64,000 nucleotides of DNA from Pusillimonas sp. DMV24BSW_D (GTDB lineage Bacteria > Pseudomonadota > Gammaproteobacteria > Burkholderiales > Burkholderiaceae_B): contig NZ_CP049990.1 in NCBI RefSeq assembly GCF_011388195.1, positions 2,108,001 through 2,172,000 of the forward strand, read 5' to 3'. Below the pieces are notes generated by a model that made no database searches, was not told the DNA's origin, and was given only the letters and a program-made list of their open reading frames with translations. The translations under genes were made by a program, and so were the position numbers. This document shows, piece after piece, positions 17,247 to 26,186 of the stretch (positions are counted from its first letter, which is position 1; each line of letters opens with the position of its first letter).

Positions 17247-18776
17247 ATGTCGCTGGCGGTGGTTGAGAGCCGGGTCACGTTAGGCTTTGAGTCGGTGGCA
17301 GTGCGGGTTGAGGTCCATGTAGGTAGTGGGCTACCTACTTTTTCAATTGTTGGGCTGCCGGATGCAGGTGTGCGGGAAAGTCGCGAACGTGTTCGTGCAG
17401 CCATTGTAAGTAGTGGTCTCGATTTTCCGGCCGGTCGTATCACGGTAAATTTGGCGCCGGCAGACTTCCCCAAGGCTTCTTGCGGGTTCGATTTGCCCAT
17501 CGCATTGGGTATCCTCATGGCATCGGGGCAGGTGGCAATTGCCGGTGCACAGGGGCACCCCGGCAAACCAGTCGATATTCAGGGTTGGATATTTGTCGGT
17601 AATCTTTCGTTAACCGGTGCAATCCCGCCGGCCAATGATCCTCTTTCCGTTGCGTTGTCCATAGCGCGTCACTATCCGTCTGCACGGTTGGTCATGGGAT
17701 GCGAAAGTGCCAGGCTTGCCGCAGCGGTTCCCGGTGTTCAGGTTTATGAGGCGCATTCTTTGAGTCAAGTCGTGGCGGGTCTGTTGGGTGACGTGCAATG
17801 GCAGCCGGTTGATGCTGTATCGGGCGTTATCGATGTTACCGATTCTGATTATGTCGGGTGCCTAAGCGACGTAAGAGGCCAAACTTTTCCCAAAAGGGCA
17901 TTGGAGGTCGCGGCTGCAGGCGGCCATAGTTTGCTCATGGTCGGCTCTCCTGGAACGGGGAAAAGTATGCTGGCCGGTCGTCTTCCGGGTTTGTTGCCGG
18001 CGTTATCCCATTCTCAGGCACTTGAGGTTGCGGCATTGCGTGCACGCGACAAAGCGGGGCTTTATTTAAGTTCTGTTGCGCCCTTTCGGGCGCCGCATCA
18101 TAGTGCCTCTTCTCCTGCGTTGATTGGTGGTGGGGCTGTGCCACGGCCTGGTGAAATAACGCGTGCGCATCATGGTGTGTTATTTCTTGACGAGTTGCCC
18201 GAATTTGAGCGCCGCGTTATCGAGTCGCTTCGTGAACCTTTGGAAACGGCTCATATAACCATAGCCCGAGCCCGGCATGCCGTTCGTTTTCCGGCCGATT
18301 TTCAACTCGTGGCGGCAATGAACCCTTGTCCGTGCGGTTGGGCGGGGCATCCTCGGCACAGTTGTCGTTGCACGCCTGAACGGGTGGAGCAATACCGGGC
18401 GCGGTTGTCAGGCCCGTTCCTGGATAGGCTTGATTTGCAAATCGGTGTTGCGCCGGTGCCTGAAGGCTGGCTCGAGCTTCCCGAAGGGGAAACGTCGGCG
18501 CAAGTTAAGGTGCGCGTGGCTCGGGCTCGCTCCACTCAGATAACGCGTCAGGGTATGGTAAATGCCAAATTGCAAGCTAGCGATTTGCAAAAACATATTG
18601 GCCTGAACGAAGGCGCACGTGCCCTGTTGTTGCAGGGGGCTCAGCAATGGGGTTGGTCGGCGCGGGTCCTTCATCGTCTTATGCGCGTCGCCCGAACTGT
18701 AGCCGATTTGGCCGGATGTGAGCAGGTTGATGGGGCGCATGTCGCCGAAGCCGTACAGTTTCGTCAGGCTTGGTAG
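17247..18776 (+). CDS. comM: YifB/ComM family AAA+ ATPase (Mg-chelatase-like)
   Basis: A 509-residue cytoplasmic AAA+ protein. ComM homologues are hexameric helicases that extend branch migration during natural transformation. The N-terminal Lon-like fold is visible (GLPTFSIVGLPDAGVRESR), followed by Walker A GSPGTGKSMLAG, Walker B GVLFLDELPEF and a cysteine pair in AMNPCPCGWAGHP, all family marks. The C-terminal helical lid contains WSARVLHRLMRVARTVADL. Its 3' end overlaps the -35 region of the likely rpmI promoter. Confidence 0.92.
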   Translation: MSLAVVESRVTLGFESVAVRVEVHVGSGLPTFSIVGLPDAGVRESRERVRAAIVSSGLDFPAGRITVNLAPADFPKASCGFDLPIALGILMASGQVAIAGAQGHPGKPVDIQGWIFVGNLSLTGAIPPANDPLSVALSIARHYPSARLVMGCESARLAAAVPGVQVYEAHSLSQVVAGLLGDVQWQPVDAVSGVIDVTDSDYVGCLSDVRGQTFPKRALEVAAAGGHSLLMVGSPGTGKSMLAGRLPGLLPALSHSQALEVAALRARDKAGLYLSSVAPFRAPHHSASSPALIGGGAVPRPGEITRAHHGVLFLDELPEFERRVIESLREPLETAHITIARARHAVRFPADFQLVAAMNPCPCGWAGHPRHSCRCTPERVEQYRARLSGPFLDRLDLQIGVAPVPEGWLELPEGETSAQVKVRVARARSTQITRQGMVNAKLQASDLQKHIGLNEGARALLLQGAQQWGWSARVLHRLMRVARTVADLAGCEQVDGAHVAEAVQFRQAW

Positions 18777-18802
18777 ACGTAGGCAAGAAAACATTCTATA
18801 AT
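18774..18802 (+). promoter_or_regulatory. Sigma-70-type promoter for rpmI-rplT-pheST
   Basis: A perfect -10 hexamer TATAAT at 18797 is preceded at 17 bases by TAGACG (four of six to TTGACA). Transcription would begin near 18809 and give a leader of about 170 bases before rpmI. It would serve the ribosomal genes, which are separated here from thrS-infC. Confidence 0.62.
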
Positions 18803-18840
18803 CAAGGGCTTTGCAAATTATTGCAGAAGTATTTTCCAAG

Positions 18841-18868
18841 CATTTATTAAAGTATTTGTTAATAAATG
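18841..18868 (+). promoter_or_regulatory. Hairpin in the rpmI leader
   Basis: Perfect 10-base inverted repeat CATTTATTAA / TTAATAAATG with an 8-base loop inside the predicted rpmI leader. No T-tract follows, so it is not a simple terminator. L20-binding leaders of this operon are known in other bacteria; whether this structure does that job is inference. Confidence 0.45.
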
Positions 18869-18979
18869 ACCTGTGGGTTTGCGGTGCTACTTTTTCCGGG
18901 CTTTTGGCAGAGGCAAGGTAGCGGCAAAGAAGTCCCAGTAAATTTGGGCACCTGCAGTCATAAATCATAGGGTTTAAAC

Positions 18980-19177
18980 ATGCCAAAAATGAAAACCAAA
19001 CGGGGCGCTGCCAAGCGTTTCCAGGTTCGCGGTAGCGGTTCTATTAAGCGCGGTCAGGCGTTCAAGCGCCACATTCTTACCAAGAAAACCACTAAGAACA
19101 AGCGCCAGTTGCGCGGTTCCACAGCGGTTCACAAGTCTGATGTTGCGTCTGTTCGCAGCATGATGCCCTACGCTTGA
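18980..19177 (+). CDS. rpmI: Large ribosomal subunit protein bL35
   Basis: A 65-residue basic ribosomal protein starting [20 protein letters not shown], the classic L35 start, and ending RSMMPYA. Ribosome site AGGG 8 bases upstream. rplT follows after 17 bases. Confidence 0.97.
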   Translation: MPKMKTKRGAAKRFQVRGSGSIKRGQAFKRHILTKKTTKNKRQLRGSTAVHKSDVASVRSMMPYA

Positions 19178-19194
19178 ATTAACGGAGATTAACT

Positions 19195-19554
19195 ATGCCA
19201 CGCGTAAAACGCGGCGTTACCGCCCGCGCCCGTCACAAGAAAGTTCTTAAAGCAGCCAAAGGTTATCGCGGTCGCCGCGGTAATGTATTCCGGGTTGCCA
19301 AACAAGCGGTCATGCGTGCAGGGCAATATGCCTATCGCGACCGTCGCAACAAAAAACGCACATTCCGCGCACTCTGGATTACACGTATCAATGCGGCTTG
19401 CCGTGAGCTCGGTGTATCCTACAGTGTGTTTATTGCCGGTACTAAGAAAGCATCCATTGATCTCGACCGTAAGGTTCTGGCCGATATGGCCGTGAACGAC
19501 AAGGCTGGTTTTGCCGCAGTGGTTCAACAGGCAAAAGCTGCCTTGGCTTCGTAA
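19195..19554 (+). CDS. rplT: Large ribosomal subunit protein bL20
   Basis: A 119-residue L20, an early assembly protein of the 50S subunit and often the translational repressor of its own operon. It starts [19 protein letters not shown] and contains the conserved [17 protein letters not shown] and [14 protein letters not shown] blocks. The ribosome site is CGGAGA. pheS follows after a 75-base gap with a hairpin. Confidence 0.97.
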   Translation: MPRVKRGVTARARHKKVLKAAKGYRGRRGNVFRVAKQAVMRAGQYAYRDRRNKKRTFRALWITRINAACRELGVSYSVFIAGTKKASIDLDRKVLADMAVNDKAGFAAVVQQAKAALAS

Positions 19555-19580
19555 GCTTTTACGTCAACGGTATTGCACTA

Positions 19581-19606
19581 AAACGGGGCTCGGTTGGGCT
19601 CCGTTT
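19581..19606 (+). terminator. Hairpin between rplT and pheS
   Basis: The 9-base stem AAACGGGGC / GCTCCGTTT (one G-U pair) lies between rplT and pheS. Only a weak T-rich stretch follows, so it may be a partial terminator that sets the ratio of ribosomal to synthetase mRNA. Confidence 0.45.
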
Positions 19607-19629
19607 GCATTTGGAAAAACGGTTAACCC

Positions 19630-20652
19630 ATGACTTCGTCCGATGAAGACCTGATTTCTCAGGCAACCGAGGCGTTTCAGCAGGCAACAGATGCCAATGC
19701 GCTGGAGAACGCAAAAGCCCGTTTTATCGGCAAACAAGGCTTGCTCACTTCTATGTTGAAAGGGCTGGCCAAGCTCGAGCCGGCCGAAAAGAAAACCGAA
19801 GGCGCGCGTATTAACCAGCTTAAGCAGCAAATTGAAGCATTGCTTACCGAGCGCCGCCAACAATTGGCGCAGGCAGAGCTGCAACGTCGGCTGGCATCGG
19901 AAACGATCGACGTCACTTTGCCGGGCCGGGGCTACGCAACGGGGGGGATTCATCCCGTGATTCAATCGTGGCAACGTGTCGAGGCAATTTTTCGTTCCAT
20001 TGGGTTCGATGTTGCCGATGGGCCTGAAATTGAAGACGATTGGACAAATTTTACCGCGCTGAACAATCCGGAAAATCATCCGGCCCGTTCCATGCAGGAT
20101 ACTTTCTATGTCGACATGAACGACAGCAAAGGTCTGCCCATGTTGTTGCGCACGCACACCAGCCCTATGCAAGTCAGGTATGCGCGCATGCACAAACCGC
20201 CTATTAAGGTTATTGCACCGGGTCGTACCTATCGTGTCGACAGCGATGCAACCCATTCTCCTATGTTTCATCAGGTGGAAGGTTTATGGGTGGCTGAGAA
20301 TATTTCGTTTGCCGACTTGAAAGGGGTCTATACGAATTTCTTGCGGGCTTTTTTCGAAACCGACGATCTTGTCGTTCGTTTTCGCCCGTCGTTTTTTCCC
20401 TTTACCGAGCCGTCCGCTGAGATCGACATGATGTTTACATCGGGCCCCAACCAAGGGCGGTGGCTGGAAATATCCGGTTCCGGGCAGGTTCATCCTCAGG
20501 TTATCCGGAATTTTGGCCTCGACCCCGAACGTTATATTGGTTTTGCGTTCGGCTCCGGTCTGGAACGCTTAACCATGCTTCGGTACGGCGTGAATGATTT
20601 GCGCCAGTTTTTTGAAGGCGATCTGCGTTTCCTGCGTCAGTTCAATCGTTGA
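19630..20652 (+). CDS. pheS: Phenylalanyl-tRNA synthetase alpha subunit
   Basis: The catalytic alpha chain of the (alpha-beta)2 PheRS, 340 residues. The N-terminal coiled coil is followed by the class II core: motif 2-like FHQVEGLWV, the phenylalanine pocket [16 protein letters not shown] and motif 3 [17 protein letters not shown]. The alanine at the A294-type selectivity position is not mutated as far as can be seen. It is encoded immediately before the beta subunit. Confidence 0.97.
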   Translation: MTSSDEDLISQATEAFQQATDANALENAKARFIGKQGLLTSMLKGLAKLEPAEKKTEGARINQLKQQIEALLTERRQQLAQAELQRRLASETIDVTLPGRGYATGGIHPVIQSWQRVEAIFRSIGFDVADGPEIEDDWTNFTALNNPENHPARSMQDTFYVDMNDSKGLPMLLRTHTSPMQVRYARMHKPPIKVIAPGRTYRVDSDATHSPMFHQVEGLWVAENISFADLKGVYTNFLRAFFETDDLVVRFRPSFFPFTEPSAEIDMMFTSGPNQGRWLEISGSGQVHPQVIRNFGLDPERYIGFAFGSGLERLTMLRYGVNDLRQFFEGDLRFLRQFNR

Positions 20653-20661
20653 AATCGCTGT

Positions 20662-20692
20662 GATTCGGGGCGCTTCAGTGCGCACCCGAATC
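20662..20692 (+). terminator. Hairpin between pheS and pheT
   Basis: The perfect outer stem GATTCGGG / CCCGAATC, with an inner GCG/CGC, is followed shortly by TTTTCC. It lies in the 78-base pheS-pheT gap and could partly terminate or protect the pheS mRNA. Confidence 0.5.
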
Positions 20693-20730
20693 CGGTTTTC
20701 CAGACACTTTAATCGAATTCAGACACCATT

Positions 20731-23145
20731 ATGCAATTTCCAGAATCGTGGTTGCGCAGCTTTGTGAATCCGGATATTGATTCCGATGCGTTATCTCATC
20801 AACTCACCATGGCGGGCCTTGAAGTTGAGGAAGTGGGTCCGGTTGCGCCGCCGTTTGAGCAGATCGTCGTTGCCCATATTAAAGAAATCTCTGCGCATCC
20901 CGATGCCGACAAGTTGCGCGTGTGCCAAGTGGATGACGGTTCGGGCGATTTGCTTCAGGTTGTATGTGGTGCGCCGAATGCGGCCGCAGGTTTAACCGTG
21001 CCGTTTGCGCGTATCGGTGCCAAGTTGCCTGACGGCATGAAAATTGGCAAAGCCAAGATGCGTGGTGTTGAGTCGTTCGGTATGTTGTGTTCGGCACGCG
21101 AGTTGGGTTTATCGGAAGACCACTCTGGTTTGCTCGAGCTTGATTCCGGCTTGTCGGCAGGGCAGTCAATCCGCGAAACGCTCAGTCTTGATGATACGGT
21201 TTTTACATTGAAATTGACCCCAAACAGGGCTGATTGTCTGTCAATTTTGGGTGTTGCACGTGAGGTGGCAGCCCTGAGTGGCGCTGTTATGACGCCAACA
21301 CAAACAGAGCCAGTGGCTGTGAGTATTAATGATCGCTTGGCTGTTGAGGTCAAAGCGCCGGATCTTTGTGGCCGTTTTGCCGGTCGTGTTATTCGAGGGG
21401 TGAATGCAAAAGCCAAGACCCCAGATTGGATGCGTGCACGTTTGGAGCGTTGTGGCCAACGTTCTATCTCGGCCTTGGTTGACATTTCCAACTACGTGAT
21501 GCTTGAGTTGGGACGTCCGACTCATGTGTTTGATCTAGCCAAAGTTAATGAGGGTTTAACGGTGCGCTGGGCCCAAGAGGGCGAGCAACTTGAATTGTTG
21601 AACGGCCAAACCGTCACCTTGCAATCCGATGTGGGGGTCATCTCATCGGGGAACGAATTGGAAAGCCTGGCGGGCATTATGGGGGGCGAGGCCAGTGCGG
21701 TAACCCTCGATACTACCGATATCTATCTCGAAGGGGCGTTTTGGTGGCCCGAGGCCATTATGGGCCGGGCCCGGCGTTTCAAGTTCAGTTCCGAAGCCAG
21801 CCATCGCTTTGAGCGCGGCGTTGATTTTGCAAATATCCCGCAAGATCTCGAACGTATGACGCAACTCATACTGGAAATTTGTGGCGGGCAGGCCGGCCCG
21901 CTCGACGACCAAATTATTAATTTGCCTGAACGACCTGTTGTTGCTTTACGCGTCGATCGTTGTCGGCGCGTGCTGGGTATCGATGTTTCCGAACAGGAAA
22001 TTGGCGAAATTTTCACCCGGTTGAATTTGCCCTATCAACTGGAAAACGGTGTTTTCAAGGTCAGTCCACCCAGCTACCGATTCGATTTGACCATTGAAGA
22101 AGATCTGATTGAGGAAGTCGCCCGTATTTATGGGTTCGAACGCATTCCCGATTTGGTCCCAGTGGCGCCCGCGATGATGACAATGCCCGCGGAAACCCTG
22201 AAAGGCCCTCATGCCCTTCGTGCGGTGATGGCCTCGCGTGATTATCAGGAAGTGATCAATTTTTCATTCGTTGAAGAAGGTTGGGAAACGAACTATTGTG
22301 CGAATAGCAATCCGATCCGCTTGTTGAACCCCATTGCAAGTCAACTGGCCGTCATGCGTTCCAGTTTGATTGGTGGTTTGTTAGCCAATATCGTGCACAA
22401 TGCCAATCGTAAACAGTCGCGTGTGCGGGTTTTCGAGCTGGGCCGCGTATTTGAGCGCGACGACTCCGTTGAAGAAGGTGATTTGGTTGTGCAAGGTGTA
22501 CGGCAGCCACAGCGGTTGGCGGCAGCAGCCTGGGGGCCTGCCATGCCTGAGCAATGGGGCGTACCCGATAAACCCGTCGACTTTTACGATATAAAAAACG
22601 ATCTTGAGGCTTTACTGGGTAGCAGGGCAAATGAGCTGGTTTGCGAAGCTGCTGTTCATCCGGCCTTGCACCCTGGGCGCAGCGCCCGCCTGCTGCTCGG
22701 CGGTACGCCGATCGGCTGGCTTGGCGAAGTGCATCCACAGTGGGTTCAACAACTCGAGTTGGCGCGTGCACCGGTGGTTTTTGAAGTGGACGTTGAGGCA
22801 ATCTCTTATGTTAATCTGCCCGCTCCAACTGAAATTTCGCGGCAGCCGGTCGTCATCCGTGATTTGGCCATTTGGGTGGATCAAGGTGTGTCGTATCAGG
22901 GTTTACTCGATACCTTAAAGCAAAGTATTGTTTCTGATGCTAAGCTAAAGATTGTTAAGGATATTCGCTTGTTTGATGTATGGCGTGACAAAAATGCTGA
23001 CGGCGCTTCGGCGCAAACCAGCCTGGCCTTGCGTTTTTGGTTGCAGGATCCGGTGGTTACTCTGGATGATCAGCAGGTTGAAGATTGCATGAAGGTGTTG
23101 CTGGCGGCGCTGGTCGATCAGCATGGCGTTCGGCAACGAGCATAA
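20731..23145 (+). CDS. pheT: Phenylalanyl-tRNA synthetase beta subunit
   Basis: The beta chain of PheRS, 804 residues. It has an N-terminal tRNA-binding OB fold ([20 protein letters not shown]), the B3/B4 editing domain with HVFDLAKV, the B5 domain and a C-terminal ferredoxin-like anticodon domain ([12 protein letters not shown]). Standard length and complete. ihfA follows 7 bases after its stop. Confidence 0.97.
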   Translation: MQFPESWLRSFVNPDIDSDALSHQLTMAGLEVEEVGPVAPPFEQIVVAHIKEISAHPDADKLRVCQVDDGSGDLLQVVCGAPNAAAGLTVPFARIGAKLPDGMKIGKAKMRGVESFGMLCSARELGLSEDHSGLLELDSGLSAGQSIRETLSLDDTVFTLKLTPNRADCLSILGVAREVAALSGAVMTPTQTEPVAVSINDRLAVEVKAPDLCGRFAGRVIRGVNAKAKTPDWMRARLERCGQRSISALVDISNYVMLELGRPTHVFDLAKVNEGLTVRWAQEGEQLELLNGQTVTLQSDVGVISSGNELESLAGIMGGEASAVTLDTTDIYLEGAFWWPEAIMGRARRFKFSSEASHRFERGVDFANIPQDLERMTQLILEICGGQAGPLDDQIINLPERPVVALRVDRCRRVLGIDVSEQEIGEIFTRLNLPYQLENGVFKVSPPSYRFDLTIEEDLIEEVARIYGFERIPDLVPVAPAMMTMPAETLKGPHALRAVMASRDYQEVINFSFVEEGWETNYCANSNPIRLLNPIASQLAVMRSSLIGGLLANIVHNANRKQSRVRVFELGRVFERDDSVEEGDLVVQGVRQPQRLAAAAWGPAMPEQWGVPDKPVDFYDIKNDLEALLGSRANELVCEAAVHPALHPGRSARLLLGGTPIGWLGEVHPQWVQQLELARAPVVFEVDVEAISYVNLPAPTEISRQPVVIRDLAIWVDQGVSYQGLLDTLKQSIVSDAKLKIVKDIRLFDVWRDKNADGASAQTSLALRFWLQDPVVTLDDQQVEDCMKVLLAALVDQHGVRQRA

Positions 23146-23152
23146 GAGAGAC

Positions 23153-23473
23153 ATGATGAATCAGGAAGCACGCACACTGACTAAAGCCGAATTGGCCGAG
23201 TTATTGTTCGATCGGGTGGGCTTGAATAAGCGGGAAGCTAAAGATCTGGTCGACACTTTTTTCGAAGAAATTCGTGAGTCGTTGGCCAATGGTATTGAAG
23301 TCAAGCTTTCGGGTTTTGGTAATTTCCAGGTTCGCGATAAGCCGCCACGCCCGGGGCGGAATCCAAAAACGGGTGAGGTCATCCCCATTGAAGCGCGTCG
23401 GGTCGTTACGTTTCATGCCAGCCAGAAACTGAAAAGCGCGGTTGAGCAAGCACCTGATGAACCTGTACTTTAA
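23153..23473 (+). CDS. ihfA: Integration host factor alpha subunit
   Basis: A DNA-bending protein of the HU/IHF family, 106 residues from the ATG at 23153 (a second ATG follows at 23156). The helix-turn-helix base [22 protein letters not shown], the strand [21 protein letters not shown] and the intercalating-proline loop are complete. IHF would also serve the predicted sigma-54 promoter of glnK. The order pheT-ihfA-merR is conserved in proteobacteria. Confidence 0.95.
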   Translation: MMNQEARTLTKAELAELLFDRVGLNKREAKDLVDTFFEEIRESLANGIEVKLSGFGNFQVRDKPPRPGRNPKTGEVIPIEARRVVTFHASQKLKSAVEQAPDEPVL

Positions 23474-23497
23474 TGTTTTCATTGCCAGAACAAAGCC

Positions 23498-23899
23498 ATG
23501 AGTTCAAGCCAAACGACGGTTAATCTGCCTCCTATCCCCGCCAAGCGTTATTTCACGATTGGTGAGGTCAGCGAACTTTGTGCGGTCAAGCCGCATGTCC
23601 TGCGTTATTGGGAACAGGAATTCACGCAGCTCAAGCCCGTTAAACGGCGTGGGAACCGCCGTTATTATCAGCACCATGAAGTCTTGCTTATTCGCCGAAT
23701 CCGCGATTTATTGTATGAGCAGGGTTTTACGATTAGTGGTGCGCGGAATCGTCTGGGCGATGCACGTGACGTTCCCCACGATGCCGATGCAGCGGTACGT
23801 CTTACCGGCCAGGAGTTTCAATCAATGCGAAACGAACTCATCAATATTCGTGATCGCCTCGATCAGGCACTTGGGGCACAGTCTGAAACGGCCGTTTAA
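23498..23899 (+). CDS. MerR family transcriptional regulator
   Basis: A 133-residue protein with an N-terminal MerR winged helix: YFTIGEVSELCAVKPHVLRYWE followed by the wing KRRGNRRYYQHHEV, and a short C-terminal helix that could form the dimer coiled coil. No metal-binding cysteine pattern is visible in the C-terminus, so the ligand is unknown. This MerR gene typically follows ihfA. Its stop overlaps the next start as TAATG. Confidence 0.9.
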   Translation: MSSSQTTVNLPPIPAKRYFTIGEVSELCAVKPHVLRYWEQEFTQLKPVKRRGNRRYYQHHEVLLIRRIRDLLYEQGFTISGARNRLGDARDVPHDADAAVRLTGQEFQSMRNELINIRDRLDQALGAQSETAV

Positions 23900-24699
23900 T
23901 GCGTGCTGCGGCTTTACATGCTTTATGCTTGCCTAACCCCGACCAAAAAGTTTGGGCAGTACAGGCAATAGATAAGCAACTTGATCAGGTTGATCCTAAC
24001 CAGAACTTGTCTATGCCGGAAAGCGCGTCTATTCCCGGACGCCCCAACCGTCCCGAGTTGGTCGGCCCCTTTAAGGTGAAACAGCGGTCGGTTCATACGG
24101 AACAGGGGCGGGCGGCACTGATTCACTCTTTGGCGCATATTGAATTTAACGCCATTAATCTGGCGCTGGATATGATTTGGCGCTTTCCAGGCATGCCGTC
24201 TGAGTTTTATGAAGACTGGCTGATTATCGCGAAAGAAGAGGCTTACCATTTTTCTTTGCTAAGCAAGCATTTGCATGGAATGGGATATACCTATGGCGAT
24301 TTTCCCGCACATGATGGACTGTGGGAAATGGCGCAACGCACCACCGATAATTTGCTTGCCCGATTGGCCTTGGTTCCTCGAACACTTGAGGCCCGAGGTC
24401 TGGATGCCTCACCGGTTGTTCGCACAAAATTGGCAAACGCCAACGACAATGAGGCGGCGCAAATTATTGATATTATCCTGCGTGATGAAATTGGCCATGT
24501 GGCGATTGGCAATAAGTGGTATCGCTACCTGTGCCAAAAAGAAAACCTTGACCCTGTGGCACATTACGCTGAAATGGCGCGCGTTTATCGGGCGCCGCGT
24601 TTGAAGGGGCCTTTCAACATCGAGGCCCGGTTGGCCGCTGGATTTACTGAGCAGGAACTGGAGGTGCTTCAGGCTCAGGATCAGGTACTTCCAACCTGA
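23899..24699 (+). CDS. DUF455 family ferritin-like protein
   Basis: A 266-residue member of the DUF455 family. The four-helix diiron pattern is visible: SLAHIEFNAINLALDM, then IAKEEAYHFSLL, then DEIGHVAIGNKWY, giving glutamate and histidine ligands in ExxH-like pairs. The function of the family is not established; a non-haem diiron oxidase or storage-like role is inferred. It is coupled to the MerR gene (TAATG). The last 56 bases overlap the 3' end of the opposite gene. Confidence 0.83.
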   Translation: MRAAALHALCLPNPDQKVWAVQAIDKQLDQVDPNQNLSMPESASIPGRPNRPELVGPFKVKQRSVHTEQGRAALIHSLAHIEFNAINLALDMIWRFPGMPSEFYEDWLIIAKEEAYHFSLLSKHLHGMGYTYGDFPAHDGLWEMAQRTTDNLLARLALVPRTLEARGLDASPVVRTKLANANDNEAAQIIDIILRDEIGHVAIGNKWYRYLCQKENLDPVAHYAEMARVYRAPRLKGPFNIEARLAAGFTEQELEVLQAQDQVLPT

Positions 24700-26068
24700 A
24701 ACTCTGCCCAATAAAGGCAATATCGCCTTGTGGCTCAACCAATTCGGCGGCGTTTTGTTCAATGGTGATTTCGTATAGCATTGGCTCGACGACTGAAAAA
24801 CCGCTTGTCAGGCGAATTTGACTGGGTGCGGAGTCGTCTATGACGCCAAGTTTCTGAGTGGTGGGCGAATTGGGCTTTCGCCGCCATAAAACCAGCACCT
24901 CGTCGTTTGCCAACTGGCTTTTCAACAGGGGCTCAAGATGCAGAACGCCTGGATCACGCGAGACAATTAACCAGCCGGGCGTGGAAGTGCTGCCGGGCGG
25001 TTGCATAACAACGGTGTGTAAAGACAATGGCTCTGGAGGTGTATTTTCAGCATTCTTAGCCGTATTGTGGGCGGCCAGTTCAGGCTGGATGGGTACTAGC
25101 CATACATAAAGACCGGCGGCCAATATCAGCAGAAGTATGCTGGTTACCAATAGGCGTAATTTGCCGCCTTTTTGTGGCCGTGTAGGTGTTGATTCGGAAC
25201 GTTTTTCGTTAAGGGAGGGCGCTGAGTTGGTTGCCGCTTGAGTCGTTGTCGCTTTGGTTTCGCCTCTGGTTGCAGGAGGCTCCGGCCGGGTACTTTTTTC
25301 AGGTGTTTTTAACGGTTGCGGAATAATCGTAAGCTTGAGTGTATTCTGAATTTTTTCCCATGCTTGTTCGTCGGGCGCGTTTGTGGCCAGAAGATGGGTT
25401 AACTGAAAAAATAGCCCTTCCCAATAAAGCGCTTGCTTCAAGGCATTGTCGTCTTCGGCAATCGCCGCTTGAGCTGTGTTCGCTTGGTTGCCGTTAAGTA
25501 GGCCAAGCACATAAAAGGCAATCGTGGCATTGTCGACCTGGCTGCTCGGCAGGGGAGCGCTCGGGGTTTGGTTGAACGCCGCGGTTAGGTTCGTCAGTAC
25601 TATATTAGCGTCAATACTTAAGACCGATTCAATGTTGAAGCTGTTTAAACCTTTGCAATAGGCCAGGGCAATGAATTGAGCGCTTTCTTCGGTTAAGTGT
25701 TCCCTTAGCGGTGCTTCAAAGTGATCAAGGCAAGGGCCTATGTCGTTCAACCAGCTTTTGGCTGCAATAATTCGATCGGGGTGGTTTACAGTGGTTTGCC
25801 GCTGCAAGGCCTGCAGGCGATAGCGAAAAATACTGAAGATCCAGGCGTAACCCGAGCCATGAACAGGGTGGAAATGGTTTGCGTGTTGCCAGACCATCAC
25901 CATACTGTCGTGCAATGCTTGTTGAGCCAGTGCTTCGTCATTCAAGACGTGTTGTGCCAAAGCCTTTATCGGCGGTGCAATTTGCCGGTAGATTTGTTCC
26001 AGGCTACTCGTTTCTTTTTTCGCACAACGTTGCAGGGCGGGGTCAAGTGAGGGAAGAGTAGCAGGCAT
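24644..26068 (-). CDS. ECF sigma factor-like / RskA-type anti-sigma fusion protein
   Basis: A 474-residue protein. Residues about 25-90 look like ECF sigma region 2 (ALHDSMVMVWQHANHFHP, then GYAWIFSIFRYRLQALQRQ). Residues about 120-170 look like a degenerate region 4 (LREHLTEESAQFIALAYCKG). Residues from about 180 resemble the RskA anti-sigma N-domain (FYVLGLLNGNQ, later QAWEKIQNTLKL). A proline/threonine-rich linker is followed by one membrane helix (LLVTSILLLILAAGLYVWLV) and an RskA C-terminal periplasmic domain (WLIVSRDPGVLHLEPL, QKLGVIDDS). In most bacteria these are two genes, sigK and rskA. The domain assignment is by eye. Confidence 0.68.
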   Translation of the reverse strand: MPATLPSLDPALQRCAKKETSSLEQIYRQIAPPIKALAQHVLNDEALAQQALHDSMVMVWQHANHFHPVHGSGYAWIFSIFRYRLQALQRQTTVNHPDRIIAAKSWLNDIGPCLDHFEAPLREHLTEESAQFIALAYCKGLNSFNIESVLSIDANIVLTNLTAAFNQTPSAPLPSSQVDNATIAFYVLGLLNGNQANTAQAAIAEDDNALKQALYWEGLFFQLTHLLATNAPDEQAWEKIQNTLKLTIIPQPLKTPEKSTRPEPPATRGETKATTTQAATNSAPSLNEKRSESTPTRPQKGGKLRLLVTSILLLILAAGLYVWLVPIQPELAAHNTAKNAENTPPEPLSLHTVVMQPPGSTSTPGWLIVSRDPGVLHLEPLLKSQLANDEVLVLWRRKPNSPTTQKLGVIDDSAPSQIRLTSGFSVVEPMLYEITIEQNAAELVEPQGDIAFIGQSFRLEVPDPEPEAPPVPAQ

Positions 26069-26186
26069 GCAAGCTCCGGGAGTGCAGAAAAAGATTGTCT
26101 GTTGTCGTTAGGTTTAGCGGGTTTATTTTCTCACAGTAAAATGACCCATGCGTCATGGACCGGTTCCTGATTGCTCATAACAGAAG

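Noticed and set aside
16967-17566. 199-codon minus-strand frame across ubiK and comM
   Set aside because: Overlaps two confident genes and has low-complexity threonine/serine content without domain features.
18408-18986. 192-codon minus-strand frame across the comM end and rpmI leader
   Set aside because: Covers the predicted rpmI promoter and leader; no protein features and no ribosome site.
19564-20271. 235-codon minus-strand frame opposite pheS
   Set aside because: Shadow of pheS; no ribosome site, no domain, cysteine/arginine-rich composition typical of antisense frames.
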